Made by a program: the position numbers and the translations under genes. This document shows positions 1 through 11,780 of a stretch of 64,000 nucleotides of DNA, one piece after another. The notes beneath the pieces were generated by a model. It was not told where the DNA came from. It ran no database searches and was given only the letters and a program-made list of their open reading frames with translations. Numbering within the stretch: position 1 is the stretch's first letter; each line of letters begins with the position of its first letter. The stretch spans positions 26,451,320 through 26,515,319 of the forward strand of contig NC_134428.1 of NCBI RefSeq assembly GCF_030867145.1. The letters are read 5' to 3'. The stretch is from Opisthocomus hoazin (lineage: Eukaryota > Chordata > Aves > Opisthocomiformes > Opisthocomidae).

Positions 1-3000
1 CAGGTATCAAGGAAACAGACCACCTCCCTTGGTAATTCCAGAGTGCCAGGCTGCCAAAAGGGACATGGTGCTCCTGAGAAGCCGAGCAGCAGCCTGAAGT
101 CCTGAGAAGATGGAAAATATTTGGTGCTGCTGTTGCACTCCTGCAGCATTTGCCTAGGAAATTCCTCACTATAAGAACACACCTCACAAGAGGACCAGAA
201 CAGACCTGAGCCACAGTACACCAGGTATTTCAGACAAGGTGGTCCAACAGCAGAGTCTCCTCACGCTCGAACCCCTTTTTGCCCATTCTGCTAATATATC
301 AGAGAGGCAACTGACGGAAGCCACCAGAGAGAGCTGCCATGCCTTGCACGCTGTTGCTCACGCTGGCCGAGCACTGCAGTGGTGCTAGAATTAAACCCAA
401 GACGTGCTCTGGATTGCTGTATGTGACGCAGTGGTGGAGAGGGTTTCATCTTTAATAAAAACTCCAGACAAAATCAACCCATCTGACACTATTTTGCCCA
501 TCAGTAGTGCAAGTAATTTACACGTCCCTACTTGGGTTTATACATTTCAGGCACCTGTTCAGTTTTTATTACTTCTGGCCTTGGCTTCCACACTCCTTCA
601 CAGATCAAATAGCTGCTTTCCCTATTTGCTAATTCCAACAGCTGGTTATTACTCACCAGACTCCTGCTATACTCGCCTGGGGAAGAATCATAAATAAATG
701 TGTACAAGCAAGCAGATGCTGTCATTTTAAACACTGATCCACCTAGTAAAAATGTCCTACTTTGGACTCAAGTGGTGAATCACTGAGCATGTGTCTTTAT
801 GTCATTTTAATAAAATCCAAAAACAATCACAGGACTTTTTTGTTCATTAATTCAAATTAGTAAATGAGAAAACAGTATTATAAAAGAGAATATTACTACA
901 GATAAATAATTAAATTCTGAACAGGCCAAACATCTGCTCTTTCCAATGAAAGCAAAGGCAAGATAAGATACAGAGCACTTTCTTTATTTACTGTAACTAA
1001 TCACTTCTCCACCAGTGGCAGACAAGGTAACATCAAGTAACCGTGAGTCCTGGAATCTATGACTGTAAACAGAAGAGAGAAATACAGATGGTTTATCAGA
1101 CTTTATTACCTCTCTTAATTGTGTGCCTGTTTATTTGTTTTGTTTTTTAAATAGGTAATTTCTTTCTGAATGTCAGTGCTAGGAGAAAGTGGGTTGCCTG
1201 GAGCATATTTTAAAAATACACGGAATATAAAAGAGAACAAAAAGTGCCTTGCAGACCATATCACAGGAAGAAGCAGGGAAAAAGTCTTGCTACCAACTTT
1301 TCCTCAATGTTTTTAAAAGAACACCTTTCTGCAAGGTTAGGCAGTTTGGCTGCCAAAATGTTTTAAAAAATTACTTCTGATGAAAGCAGCACAAGTTTCA
1401 GTGGCAGTGGCATAATCCACATGAAAATCTATCTTTATTAGCTTAGCAGATATACAGCTCAGCCCTTTCAAGACTACTGATGCTGTATCAGCATTCAAAC
1501 CGTTGTACCAAAATATGACTAGAAATAATTGCCTTCAAGTGTACACTCAGAGAAACATTGAGCCTCCCTGAATACCCAAAACCTAAAATCTACTCCCAAT
1601 TGGTTGTTCATGTACAGCAAAACTGATAAACTGATAAAGCTTATCATGGTCTTAATGGCCCACCACTGTGCTAGAGATTACATATTCAGGACTTGGTGTT
1701 ATTTGAAATACCAGAAAGAAAAATTCAAATCTTCAAAATGTAATTTGCGAAAATATTCCTAGTATTTAAACTAGGAAAACTATGATTTGGCAAGCATTGT
1801 ATTAACCAGCTTAAAGAGGAATCACAAGGTAATACAAATGGCAATAAAAACTGGACAGTCCATAAGCACAAGATTAGCAACACTTGCTAGCATCATAAAT
1901 TACAAATATTGAACACAAGGTCTAACAAGAAGCTCTCCCTGCGTGTTAAATACTTTCTCCTATAGCAGCATATATTAACATTTAGCAATCAAGGAGGAGA
2001 AAACTTTAGATGAAGGTGCTAAAATCACACAGCCACAAGACGAATTTAAGGTGCCAAGAGAAAGGCAGTTAGAAGACAGAGAATAGATGAGCCAGCGTGA
2101 TAAGCCAGTGCAGAAAGTCTGAAGCGTGACAGAAGAAGAGGAAGTCGTTCAAAGAAGACAGCTGGGTAATGGGGCAGAGAAGAGTCACAGATGGCAGCAG
2201 CAACAGGAGGACTCAAATCAACTCTTTTTTTCGAAAGCACTAGTGACTGAGCATGGGACAAAGAAGGAGCGCTCTCTCTGTACGAAAGGTGACGATTTTA
2301 ACTTTTTCTGTAAACCTAAGATTTTGCATCGAGTCTGAAGATTTCAACCCCAGCCAAGTGACACTTTAAAAACTTTTCATGAGTTACAAATACCTTGTTT
2401 CTTCTTATGTTGCTTTAGATTTTGGTTCACGATGTTAAGACATTCCTCAGAGCTGCTGAATTTTAAGTAAAATAGTGGGGTTTTTTCAGTCAAGTATTAA
2501 GTACTGAGAACACGTCCAGGGCACGTTACCAAAGCAAGCTGGGGCTGAAAGATGCCATGCAAAGTGTGTTGGAAGATGGAGGTACATATTCCGTACAGGA
2601 AGCACGTCTTTCGCACAGCACGCAGCATAAACCACCAAAAGGGCACTGCCTCCACAGCAGCATTCATCCCTGACGCTTCTAGGCTCCTCTCGTGTTACTC
2701 AGATAAGCATGCAAGGTCCCAGATAGGCTTTCTTTCTAATACTTAATATCAACATTGATTAGACCATCTCCTTGTCTTCCAGGAGTCATCTACCTGTTAA
2801 CAGCTGTCCCCCTTTTGGAGATTTCTGAAGGGAAACACCTATCTTCCTCATACCACCACGATATGGTAAACATGTAAGCGACATCAGAAAGAAAACTAGA
2901 TTGTATTTATATGTTTCCCTCAATGCAAACAGCTGCGTCAGTCACACAATTTCTAAATTCCAGTAGACGCACAGGTCAAGGGCCCAAAGGACGCTATCTA

Positions 3001-3250
3001 GTCCGGTGATATTACACTGCTCATTGAGACCTGGGCTACGGTTTCACAGAGCCTTTAACCCAGCAAAACACGAGCAATGCCACTGAAAGGGATGGCACCC
3101 ATTTCTGCACCCACCGACACACCGCTGGCCCCCGTCTTTACATCTGTAAGCACATACACCGTTACGTGATGAACCGGGTGATGAGACTGATCTGGGCTAA
3201 AACTAACCTAAGAAAACAAGCATTTTTTCATCTAGAACAGGTCTCCATTC
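1..3250. other. Intergenic region upstream of KDM8
   Basis: AT-rich, non-coding sequence. The only open frames are short (under 100 codons), overlap each other on both strands and match no family I recognise. Several AATAAA-like hexamers occur (for example near 450, 690 and 808), but no adjoining coding exon supports a gene end. No recognisable repeat family was seen. Confidence 0.6.
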
Positions 3251-3775
3251 CAGTTCGCAATGCGGCTGCACGAAGACCTGCAGCAGCTCAAGTGCGCAAA
3301 CGCGAGAGAACGGCTTCCATCCGCGGCACCCGGAGCGCCGGCTCACGGCGGCCAAGAAACGCTCCCTCACGAAAACGCGTCCGCAGGCTACGCGAAGAGC
3401 AGTGCCAAGAAGAGCCTGCCGCCGCCACCGCACCGGCTGCCGGCCGCAACCCGCCACGGCCCCGACACCCGCACGCCCGGCCCACCCGCGGCGGGCGAGA
3501 GGAGTGCGCGGGGGCAGGCGGCGGGGAGCCGCGGGGCCTCGCGGGGCTCGGCCCGCCTCAGCTGCCGTTCACGCCGCAGCGCCCCTCTCGCTACGCGACA
3601 CCGGCGCCGCTTCGGCGGCCCCTGGGGCGGGACCGCCCGGCAGCGGCGCCCGAGCCGCGCCAGGCTACCGGCCCCGCGCCTCAGAGCAGACCGGCGCCGG
3701 GCGGGCCGCCCCGCCGGGGCCCGCCCCCCAGAGCCGGCAGCGCCGCGCCGCGGAGGCCGTCAGAGGCGCGCAGCC

Positions 3776-4270
3776 ATGGCGGCGCCCGGCGGCGCGGAGG
3801 CCCCGGCAGCGGGCGACGCGCTCTGGGCTGAGGTGCGGGGACTGCTGCCCGGCGCCGAGGAGGGGCTGACCTTGGCGCTGAGCGGCGAGGTGGAGGACTG
3901 CGTCCTGCCGCTCCTGCGGCGGGCCCGCGGGCTGCTCTACGGCGCGGCGGGACGGCCCTGCGGGGAGGCGGCGGCGGCGCTGCGGCGCCTGGGCGACGTC
4001 CTGCGCGACTACTCCTGGGAGAAGCTGAACGTGGGGCCGTGGCGGGAGGTCAGCAAGGCCTGGCGGCAGGTCTACGCCTACGGCTGCCTCTTCGGGGTGC
4101 TGGCCGAGGTCGCCGCCGGCCGCCCGCTGCTGCCGGCCGTGCGTCTCTGCGACATGGGGCTGCTCATGGGCGCCTCCGTGCTGGACAACGTCCTGGCCCG
4201 CCTCGTCCGCCTCCTGCAGGGGCACCTGCCCCGCGCGGAGCGGCGCGCCGCCGCCGAGGGGGACGCCAAG
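3776..4270 (+). CDS. KDM8: KDM8 coding exon 1
   Basis: 165 codons, phase 0 at the 3' end, donor AAG|GTACGG. It encodes the N-terminal helical domain up to EGDAK. The frame upstream of the ATG stays open to 3260 only because the CpG island lacks stop codons. Confidence 0.9.
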
Positions 4271-7200
4271 GTACGGCCCGCGCCCCTGAGGCGACCCGGA
4301 CCCCGCCCCCGTGCTCTTCTCCGCGTGTTCCCCCCTCGTGCCCTCCCCTCCCCCGCGCCTTCTGTCCCCCCCGCGCGTCGTGCCCCCCCCCCGTCCCGTC
4401 GCCCTCCCCCCTCCTCTCGTGTTCCCCCTGGCTCCCGCCGCCGCGGACGCGCTGCGGCGGGTGGCTGCGGACCGCGCCGCGCCGCGCGCGCTGAGGCGGG
4501 CCGCTCTGCTGCAGAGGGCGCGGCGCGAGCCGGCGGCGGCCCCCGCCGCGCAGGCCGAGGAGGCGGTGCCGCTCCTGCGCTGCCCGTCGCTGGAGCACTT
4601 CCGAGACAACTGGCTCGTTCCGCAGAAGCCTGTGGTCCTGGAGGGGATTATCGACCACTGGCCGTGCATGAAGAAGTGGAGGTGAGAAGCAAGTTTCTTC
4701 CCCGTCCCGGTAAGGGCGAGGATCGTTTTCTGTGTCAGGCGCCGTGGTGCTCGGTGCAGCAGCAGAGGCCTCGGCGGAAGGCGGGTGCCGCTGGGAGGGA
4801 GCTGTTGGCAGCGCCTAGCTGCTGCGGTGTTGGCTGCGCTCTGCAGAGCTGCCCCGCGGGTGCGGGAGGCAGATCAGAGGGTCCGGGCGCGCGGGAAGGC
4901 AGCCCGCACCCCGCTGGCAGGCGGCTGGCGCGGTGCGCTGCGGTGCGGTGCTGGCTGTCCACGAGCCGCTCGCATCGTACGTGGGTCTGTGTCAGACTCG
5001 GATCGTGATTTTTACTTCTCGGAATTTGCCGGTGCAATGGAAAGTGAATTTCAGAGATGCGCGAGTAAGCGTGATCGGCTCTTTCATTCACAAGTACAAG
5101 CACTGATGTTCGTTCAGCGTCAGGTTTGAGTGTTGAGTTTCAGATGCTGCCATTCAGGAGTGAGTAATAACGTCGTGCTGCTTGTGTAATGTAAGCAACG
5201 GAGCCAGCATTTCCAGTACTGAGAGTGAAATATTCGTGAGATGAGGCTCATGATTCCTTAGAAAAGGGAGAAAAAACACAAGCAGTTGCTTTTGTTCCAC
5301 AGCCAAGGGTAAAACTGATGTTAACTGGACACACTTATTATTTCGTAGGGGTTTCATTCTTCTTTGAGGGAAGGTACTCCACTGCTTAACTTCAGACACT
5401 TAAAAAGGTGAACTTCCCCACTTAGTTAATATCATTGTCAATGGAGAGATGCATACCACCCGTCAGAGTAATTCCTCTGACTTTAGCCAGGATGGATATT
5501 TGTGGCACCTGTTATACAGAATTTGGCACTGACAGAGAGTTGATCTAGCATTAATGATAAAAAGATAAAATATTTTATTTAGCAAACGTGGCAGTAGGCA
5601 GCAAAAAGATGAGCCATCGCTAGGCAAGAGAGACAGCTTAAATCTCCTTAGCTCATAAGGAAACAATAGTTAACTGAGGTAAACGAGGTTTTAAAACAAA
5701 CCAAGCAATTGTGGCATAATATACACACAAACTTGACTGCTTGTTTTTCTTGCTGCTTGCATCCTTTTCTGCTACCTTTTGTCTCTGGATGGTTGGTTTT
5801 AGAGAGAAGAAACTCATGGCAGTAGAGTTCCATTACTCTGAAAGATTGATTATGATTGATTGCCATACATTCAAAATTAGTACGAAGAGCAGTATGAAAG
5901 AGTAATAGAACTTTCTCTGTTTCAGTGTGGACTATTTTTGTCAAGTCGCAGGGTGCCGCACAGTCCCTGTGGAATTGGGTGCCCGATACACCGATGAGGA
6001 ATGGTCTCAGAAGCTCATGACTGTCAGTGACTTCATCAGCCAGTATATTGTGAATGAGGTCTGTTATTCCCTTTTTGTTTCATCTCCAAATACAGCAGTG
6101 TGTTACTGATACAGAATTTCTGCTTAGAACAAACATGCTTAGAGGTGATGTCAAGGGAAGGGGGTGTGCTATAAACACAACTGAATTAAAAAGTGTGGCA
6201 TATTTTCAAGAACTGAAGCTACAAATAGTTATTGCAACAATAGCTAGGTTTGATTTTTTTATATAATCAAATGTACAGCAGCTGGAATTTGATGAATAGA
6301 TAGACACTTTCTGCAGCAAAAGACAGAATGGTGGAGTCTCAGAATAAGGGATCTTCAGACAGGAGTTTTGTTCCTCTCAGTTATTAAGCTGCTTAGCGAG
6401 AGCTAGGAACAAGATCCAAATTCATGTGCCACCAGGTTAAAAAAAAAAAAAAAAGAATTGATTAGCAATTGTATGTCCTTGTACTTTCACAGCTGAGGAT
6501 CTGAAGCTCTCATTTCTGTTCCCTAGTCTTCTGGCAGGAAGGATCATGTGCTGTTGCAAATTGGTCTGTGGTGCAGCCTGGAATAGAATATCAGGATACT
6601 TACAGGGAGTGAAGGTGAACTAGTCTGTGCACCGACAGGGTCTAGCTGTGAAGACGCAGAGCATTGTCACAGGGTTGACAACAGAACTGTCGAGGCTCCG
6701 TAGGAATATAGCTAGGCTTCTTCCAGTAAATTGAGCTAGATAATTTATTGATTGTGGGGATATATCTACACTCTTACTGTTCCAGTGTAGCTCTAATTTA
6801 CATTTTCAGAAGACCCCTTATGCTAGTCAACTGTTGAAACAACTCTAGTACTCTGAAATAGGACATTGCAAGTGGATGTTACCTATAAGTAAATTAACTG
6901 ACTAAGAAGCCTTACCCTATATGTCACTATGGATTTTTTTTCTTTGTCTGCTGTAATTTCAGAACCATCTAGGATACCTTGCCCAGCACCAGCTTTTTGA
7001 TCAGGTAAAACTGAGTGAATGTTTTTATCTTTCTGCAGTCAAGTGTTCCCTTTGTAGCACATCACCTCTAAGGACATCAACTTTACTAGATTGAAGGACA
7101 TACGGAGAATTCACAGTACTTCTGAAGTTTTTATTCCCACAGTTTGAAGGACAGAAGGAGAGGTTTGATCCATTTGGCTGAAAGGCATAGAAGCAAAGTG

Positions 7201-10200
7201 CTTTCAGGGGTGAAGACATTTGATCTTGGTGCTGTTTTGGTACAATGTAGCATATACTTACAGGGATATCACCTGGAAAGCAGTATTTCCCCGAAGAATA
7301 TGTTAGTCAGGGAAGACATGTAGACAGGAAACAGTCTTCAGTGGTGATATGTTCACTGTATTCTGAAATGTCATTCCAGTTAACCAGAGATTAGGTTGGT
7401 GGGAGATAGAAAAAGGAATCTCATGGAGAAGCAAGCTTAGTGCATAAAAGATCAACTGCTCCTTTTCCGTGAACAGGAAACCTACTTATTCTTGTGGGTT
7501 TCTCTGGTTTCTGCTAAAGCAAAGGGTCTCTGAAGAATGAGAAGCCCCTTTTTTTCTCCTGCCTCTCCTTCCAACAGAAAGTGTGAGGACATTTCCTGCA
7601 GATTGCCAGCAGTTCAGCTACTTCTCTCCTGCCTTTGCTGGACAAGCAGGTCATTTGTTTTCTTTGTGTCAAGCCTTGTTCCTCTGTTCTATGAATTACA
7701 TACCTTTGGCAAGTCATCACATACCCATTTTAATGTTTATTTCTTTATGGGAGTAGATTCCAGAATTGAAAGAGGATATCGGTATCCCTGACTACTGCTG
7801 CCTGGGGGAAGGGGAAGAAGATGACATCACCATTAATGCTTGGTTTGGTCCAGAAGGCACTATCTCACCTCTTCACCAGGATCCCCAGCAAAATTTTTTA
7901 GCCCAGGTCTGTACTCTACTTACTCTACATGTGCCATTAATGCTATAGCCAGAAAAAATCTTATGGTATGTAAGTGTTAGAGACAACTTGATGAACAAGT
8001 GAAGGGTAGAGAATATGCAGGTATTATTTTGCTATTCTATGGCATTTGTCACTCCTGCAACTTAATACTCAAGGTGATCTTGTAGGCCACAAGTGCTTCT
8101 CACTGAGATAGACCATTACTTACCCTCATTTTACAGGTGATAAACGGCAATCACAAGAAGCAGCTTTTCCAAGGTCACTCAAGCAATTTGTAAGAGAGTT
8201 GGGAAGAACCTGGATCCTGCCATAGTGTACGAAGGAACTTCCTTTTCTGGAACAGCAAGATTTTGGGGTAGACTTAGGTGCATACTTTAATCCACTTCAG
8301 GTTGCCCAGTAAAATAGCTACTCGTGCGTGCATTGAGAGTCAGATGAAGCAATATTTGCACTGTGACCTCATTGCTCCTAAGGGAGTTACTGTTGGTAGG
8401 CTTCTTGACTTTTAGGGCAGAGTAACACAGTAAAATACTGAGGCCCTTTGTGGTGAGCACTGTACAAGTATTCCTGGTACAACCAGTTGACAACTGTACA
8501 TCTTCAAACACTGAGCACCCTTTTGCTTACTGGAAGGAGGTTTCTGTTTCTTCCTCCATCCCATCAGACTCTTTAAAAAAAACATTGCTTACAGTTTCAA
8601 ACGTTTTCCAGCAGGATCACGACATGGAGTACTTTCTACTTGTGCCTTTTTATGGGTTGAGCCTTCGTTCCTCTGTCCTGAACAGTTGCATCTTGCTAAC
8701 CTGTGTTTTCACTTGGAACCAAGGCTTAATTCAGGCCTTCCTAAAGTGGGTTTTTATAACCGCTGTGCAACTATATATGTATTGCTTTTCCTTGCTAACC
8801 TGACACACACACACACAACTACATTCTGAAAGCAAAGTATCCTACTATACACACTGCGTAAAGCTTGCTGAGGATTTTTTTGGAGTGGAATTCCATTATA
8901 CTACTTGTTGGACTGGGAAAAGATACTTCCTTTACAAACTTCAGAACTTGTATTCTTCTGCCTGAAGAAAGGGAGAGAGTATCTGCCACTGCTGTGAAAG
9001 AGTCTTTGAACAGCAGGTGATCTGCAAGTTTTCAGTTTTCAATTAAAAGCTGCCCTGCCTCTTGATGGCATTTAAAGTGTGGCTGTGGAGTACAGGAGAG
9101 CACAAGTAATGAAGTGGAATGATCCCTGCTGGCTGGGTGGTAGCTGCTGCAGAGATCATAGTATTTCCATTAAGGAGGTAACCAGTATCTAGAGATGCAG
9201 GCTGTTGACCATTAACTTATGCATTCAGCCTTGCAATATACGAGGCCCGAACCCAGTGAGGCAGGTGAAGGAACGACCCATTAATAGCTCACAGCAGTCC
9301 AGGTAACACCCACCCCCCAAAAAAATTCAGGGATTCAGAAAATGTGCTGTCGGAACAATAACCAACATTTCCTTTACTTCCATACATCACCAAAAATACC
9401 ACTTAACAGTTGGTTCTTTGCAGAGCTAATTGATATCTATAATCCCTTGGGGTATGGAAGGTATCCTAAAAACACGTGGACAGTTTAGTAGTTAACCAGT
9501 GATAGTGAGGAGTAGGACAGGGCAGGAACATGCTGATACTTGTCCAGTCTTTAGAATACATCTGTGTGTTGTCCTTGAAGCAACAAACTCTAAACATCTG
9601 GTGTTAAAACTTGGGTACTGGTAAGATTTCAGGAAATTCTGTTACGTGGAGGGTAGAGGAAAAGGACCTTGGTTAGGAATCATTTGGTACATCACGCCCA
9701 TCCAGGGTACTGCAGTTGGTCAGAGAACTGACTTTTTAATGTGGGGGTTCCAAACAGATGTGATCGTGCCTGGCCCTTGAAGGCATCTTGAATCCTGGCA
9801 CAAGCAGCATGAGTAGTCTCCCTGTGCCTAGTGGGGGCATTCCACTGGTATCAGTGCAGGAATCGGCTTTGACTCTTGTTTATTCTGCCACTTCCTTCTC
9901 GGCACTGATGACTTGCAATTCAGTGTAGCGTTCAGGTCAGTCTGCTTACCTTATGAATTCTAGTCTTTCAATTAAGCACTCTGGTGAAACACCAAATTTA
10001 ACGATGACGCAGAAGAGCTAAAGGAGTATACGGCAGCTTAGCAGTCACTCTGTGGTGGTACCCCTGCCTGCTGATGTGAACTGCACTGAAAACACAACCT
10101 CCTTATTCTCAGTTCTTCCAATTACTTTCTACCTACGTAGAGCCCAAATAACACTGTATAAATTGGGTGCCTTAAGCTTTGAATTTAAAGTTACCTGTTT

Positions 10201-11245
10201 AAAGGCATTTCCTGGTATTTCAAATTCTTATCTGCTCCAAGGGAACAGGTACTTGAATTAGAATCACAGAATCATAGAATGCTTTGGGTTGGAAGGGACC
10301 TGCAGAAGTCATCTACCCCAACCCCCCCTGCAATGAGCAGGGACATACTCAACCGGATCAGGTTGCTCAGAGCCCTGTCCAGCCTGGCCTTGAACGTGTC
10401 TAGGGATGGGGCCTCCATCACCTTCTCTGCGCAAGCCGTTCCAGTGTTTCACCACCCTCACTGTAAAAAATTTCTTCCTTATATCCAGTCTAAATTTACC
10501 CTCCTTTTGTTCAACGCTATTACTCCTTGTCCTGTCACAACAGGCGTTGCTAGAAAGATTTTCCCCTTCTTTCCTGTAGGCCCCCTTCAGGTAGTGGCAG
10601 CCTTCTCTTCTCCAGGCTCAACAGCCCCAACTCTCTCAGCCTGTCATTGTAGGAGAGGTGCTCCAGCCCTCGGATCATTGTTGTCGCCATCCTCTGGACC
10701 TGCTCCAAATTCCAATAGTCTGATTTGTTTTAACTTTTTATTATAGCTGTGTCTGTTTATTACGAACAAAGATTATGTTGTTTCTTGTAATCAGGTATAT
10801 TTTACTGTTAAATGCCAGGTATGGCCTACAGTTTCCAGTACTGTACATGTTAATAACAGATCGAAAACATTTATTGTAATACATACAGGTATTTGGAAGA
10901 AAGTATATCCGTCTATATTCACCACAAGATTCAGAAAACCTGTACCCGCATGAAAGCCAAATTCTTCACAACACTAGTCAGGTAAATAGTTGCCTGAAGT
11001 TTTAATATCAGTAATGTTACTTTATCAAATCATATTTGAGTAAGGGCATTGTACTAATGATTGGTTTTTTTTTTTAATAGGTTGATGTGGAAGATCCTGA
11101 CTTAGTTAAGTTTCCCAATTTCAGAAAGGCTGCATTTCAGTCCTGTGTTCTGATGCCCGGACAAGTTCTGTTTATTCCAGTTAAATACTGGCACTATGTA
11201 CGATCACTTGATATCAGCTTCTCTGTCAGTTTCTGGTGGTCATAG
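3776..11245 (+). CDS. KDM8: KDM8 (JMJD5), JmjC-domain 2-oxoglutarate oxygenase, complete in seven coding exons
   Basis: Joined exons are 3776-4270, 4515-4681, 5926-6058, 6963-7004, 7757-7906, 10889-10981 and 11081-11245, giving 414 residues against 416 in human. The N-terminal helical domain contains DYSWEKLN and [10 protein letters not shown], as in mammals. The catalytic JmjC domain follows: NAWFG (about 306-310), the iron-binding H319-x-D321 in PLHQDPQQN, the 2-oxoglutarate-contact lysine K334 in GRKYIRLY, the distal iron ligand H398 in KYWHYV, and the terminal FSVSFWWS. All catalytic residues are present, so the enzyme should be active. Family knowledge: JMJD5 is a nuclear Fe(II) oxygenase, shown to be an arginyl hydroxylase; earlier work called it an H3K36me2 demethylase. 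The start was chosen because ATG lies in GCAGCCATGG, a strong Kozak context, and the protein begins MAAPGG in line with mammalian length. The gene converges with NSMCE1. Confidence 0.95.
4515..4681 (+). CDS. KDM8: KDM8 coding exon 2
   Basis: Acceptor CTCTGCTGCAG|AGG, donor TGGAG|GTGAGA; ends in phase 2. It encodes the linker and then [19 protein letters not shown] and HWPCMKKW, which match mammalian KDM8. The acceptor is the least certain boundary in this gene; AG at 4494-4495 would give the wrong phase. Confidence 0.8.
4682..5925 (+). other. KDM8: KDM8 intron 2
   Basis: 1.2-kb intron. The first about 350 bases are still CpG-rich, the rest AT-rich. No further exon or repeat family recognised. 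Confidence 0.7.
5926..6058 (+). CDS. KDM8: KDM8 coding exon 3
   Basis: Acceptor GTTTCAG|T completes AG|T (Ser); donor GAG|GTCTGT. Encodes [20 protein letters not shown] and SQYIVNE, very close to mammalian KDM8. Confidence 0.93.
6059..6962 (+). other. KDM8: KDM8 intron 3
   Basis: 0.9-kb intron with an A-tract near 6439. Nothing else recognised. Confidence 0.7.
6963..7004 (+). CDS. KDM8: KDM8 coding exon 4 (42-nt micro-exon)
   Basis: Fourteen codons, [14 protein letters not shown], between AATTTCAG and GTAAAA, phase 0 on both sides. It matches mammalian [11 protein letters not shown]. Confidence 0.92.
7005..7756 (+). other. KDM8: KDM8 intron 4
   Basis: 0.75-kb intron. Short open frames on both strands look like chance. 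No repeat recognised. Confidence 0.7.
7757..7906 (+). CDS. KDM8: KDM8 coding exon 5 (iron-binding HxD)
   Basis: Fifty codons, [14 protein letters not shown] through [13 protein letters not shown], after GGAGTAG and before GTCTGT. It carries the first two iron ligands (HQD). Confidence 0.93.
8111..8222 (-). repeat. MIR-like ancient SINE fragment, antisense
   Basis: The stretch reads CCTCATTTTACAGGTGA, then CCAAGGTCACTCAAGCAA, then GAACCTGGATCCTGCC. These three blocks fall in the order and spacing of the reverse complement of the MIR core (CTCATCTGTAAAATG, TGTGACCTTGG, GGGTTCGAATCC). It is diverged, as expected for a SINE older than amniotes. A profile search with the MIR consensus would decide. 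Confidence 0.6.
8803..8818. repeat. CA dinucleotide microsatellite
   Basis: About eight CA units in KDM8 intron 5. Short, possibly polymorphic. Confidence 0.8.
10261..10717 (-). mobile_element. CR1 LINE fragment, 5'-truncated, antisense, in KDM8 intron 5
   Basis: The left end GAATCACAGAATCATAGAATG is the reverse complement of the CR1 3' tail, followed by GGTTGGAAGGGACCTGCAGA and CAGGTTGCTCAGAGCCC, standard antisense CR1 3' sequence. It ends near 10717, so only about 450 bases of the 3' end are present, the usual 5'-truncated form. The open frame over it is not a host gene. Confidence 0.92.
10889..10981 (+). CDS. KDM8: KDM8 coding exon 6
   Basis: Thirty-one codons, [13 protein letters not shown] through ILHNTSQ, acceptor CATACAG, donor CAG|GTAAAT. 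Contains the 2-oxoglutarate-contact lysine. Confidence 0.93.
11081..11245 (+). CDS. KDM8: KDM8 coding exon 7 and stop
   Basis: Acceptor TTTTTAATAG, then [12 protein letters not shown] through [10 protein letters not shown] and [11 protein letters not shown] at 11243-11245. Carries the distal iron-ligand histidine. Confidence 0.94.
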   Translation, partial: VDVEDPDLVKFPNFRKAAFQSCVLMPGQVLFIPVKYWHYVRSLDISFSVSFWWS

Positions 11246-11285
11246 CTCTGAAGCATGCATTAAGTCTGTTAGCTTTGTAATAGCA

Positions 11286-11291
11286 ATTAAA
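11286..11291 (+). terminator. KDM8: Possible proximal KDM8 polyadenylation signal (ATTAAA)
   Basis: ATTAAA lies about 40 bases after the stop codon. It would give a very short 3' UTR. A canonical AATAAA further on is an alternative. Confidence 0.35.
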
Positions 11292-11774
11292 AATCAGAAA
11301 AAAGTACCAGCTGACATCTTCTCACAAGAGATTTCTTTTTAAGCATGAATATGTTCTTCCCTACCAGGAGGTTAGAGGTGGATTAAAAAAACAAAACCCA
11401 ACGAACTCTTGCTTCAGCATGGTCAAAGAATCTGGATGGGTAAATGCAAAGATGCTACAGCCACTTTATTTTTGTGGGTGTTTCCACTATGAACTCCTCA
11501 TAAAGAGTATCTGTTAGGTCATCATCTTGTATGCCTGTGTACATCTGAAAGCTCTATATATGGGCACTGCTAGGACTCTCCTTAAAGCTGTATTTGGAAC
11601 ATCAGGTTAGTGGATTTAATAGCAGTGAAAACTGGAGTTACATAAACAATGAGGGATGGTGCTACCCAAAAATGTTTTAAAAAAAGAAGCAAGCTAACGT
11701 GAAGCAAGATACCAGTCTCCTATATGGTAAACGTTACTAGTGTTAAGGTCTAATCTATAGTTTAATTGCAGTTA

Positions 11775-11780
11775 AATAAA
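11775..11780 (+). terminator. KDM8: Possible distal KDM8 polyadenylation signal (AATAAA)
   Basis: Canonical AATAAA 530 bases after the KDM8 stop, within the convergent gap before NSMCE1. A plausible distal 3' end. Confidence 0.45.

Larger units (their letters stand above)
3250..4700 (+). promoter_or_regulatory. KDM8: CpG island and promoter region of KDM8
   Basis: The sequence switches abruptly from AT-rich to very GC- and CpG-rich at about 3250 and stays so through coding exon 2, with several GGGCGG/CCGCCC-type boxes. No TATA box is evident before the start codon at 3776. This is a typical CpG-island promoter. The exact transcription start is not visible. The island also covers the first intron and the first two coding exons. 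Confidence 0.75.
7907..10888 (+). other. KDM8: KDM8 intron 5
   Basis: The largest KDM8 intron (3.0 kb). It holds a MIR-like fragment, a short CA repeat near 8803 and an antisense CR1 fragment (listed separately). The rest is unremarkable. Confidence 0.7.

Noticed and set aside
3260-5008. 582-codon open frame across the KDM8 5' region
   Set aside because: Only the part from 3776 to 4270 is the KDM8 exon. The rest is CpG-island and intron sequence without stops.
10279-10746. 155-codon plus-strand frame
   Set aside because: It is the antisense strand of a CR1 3' end.
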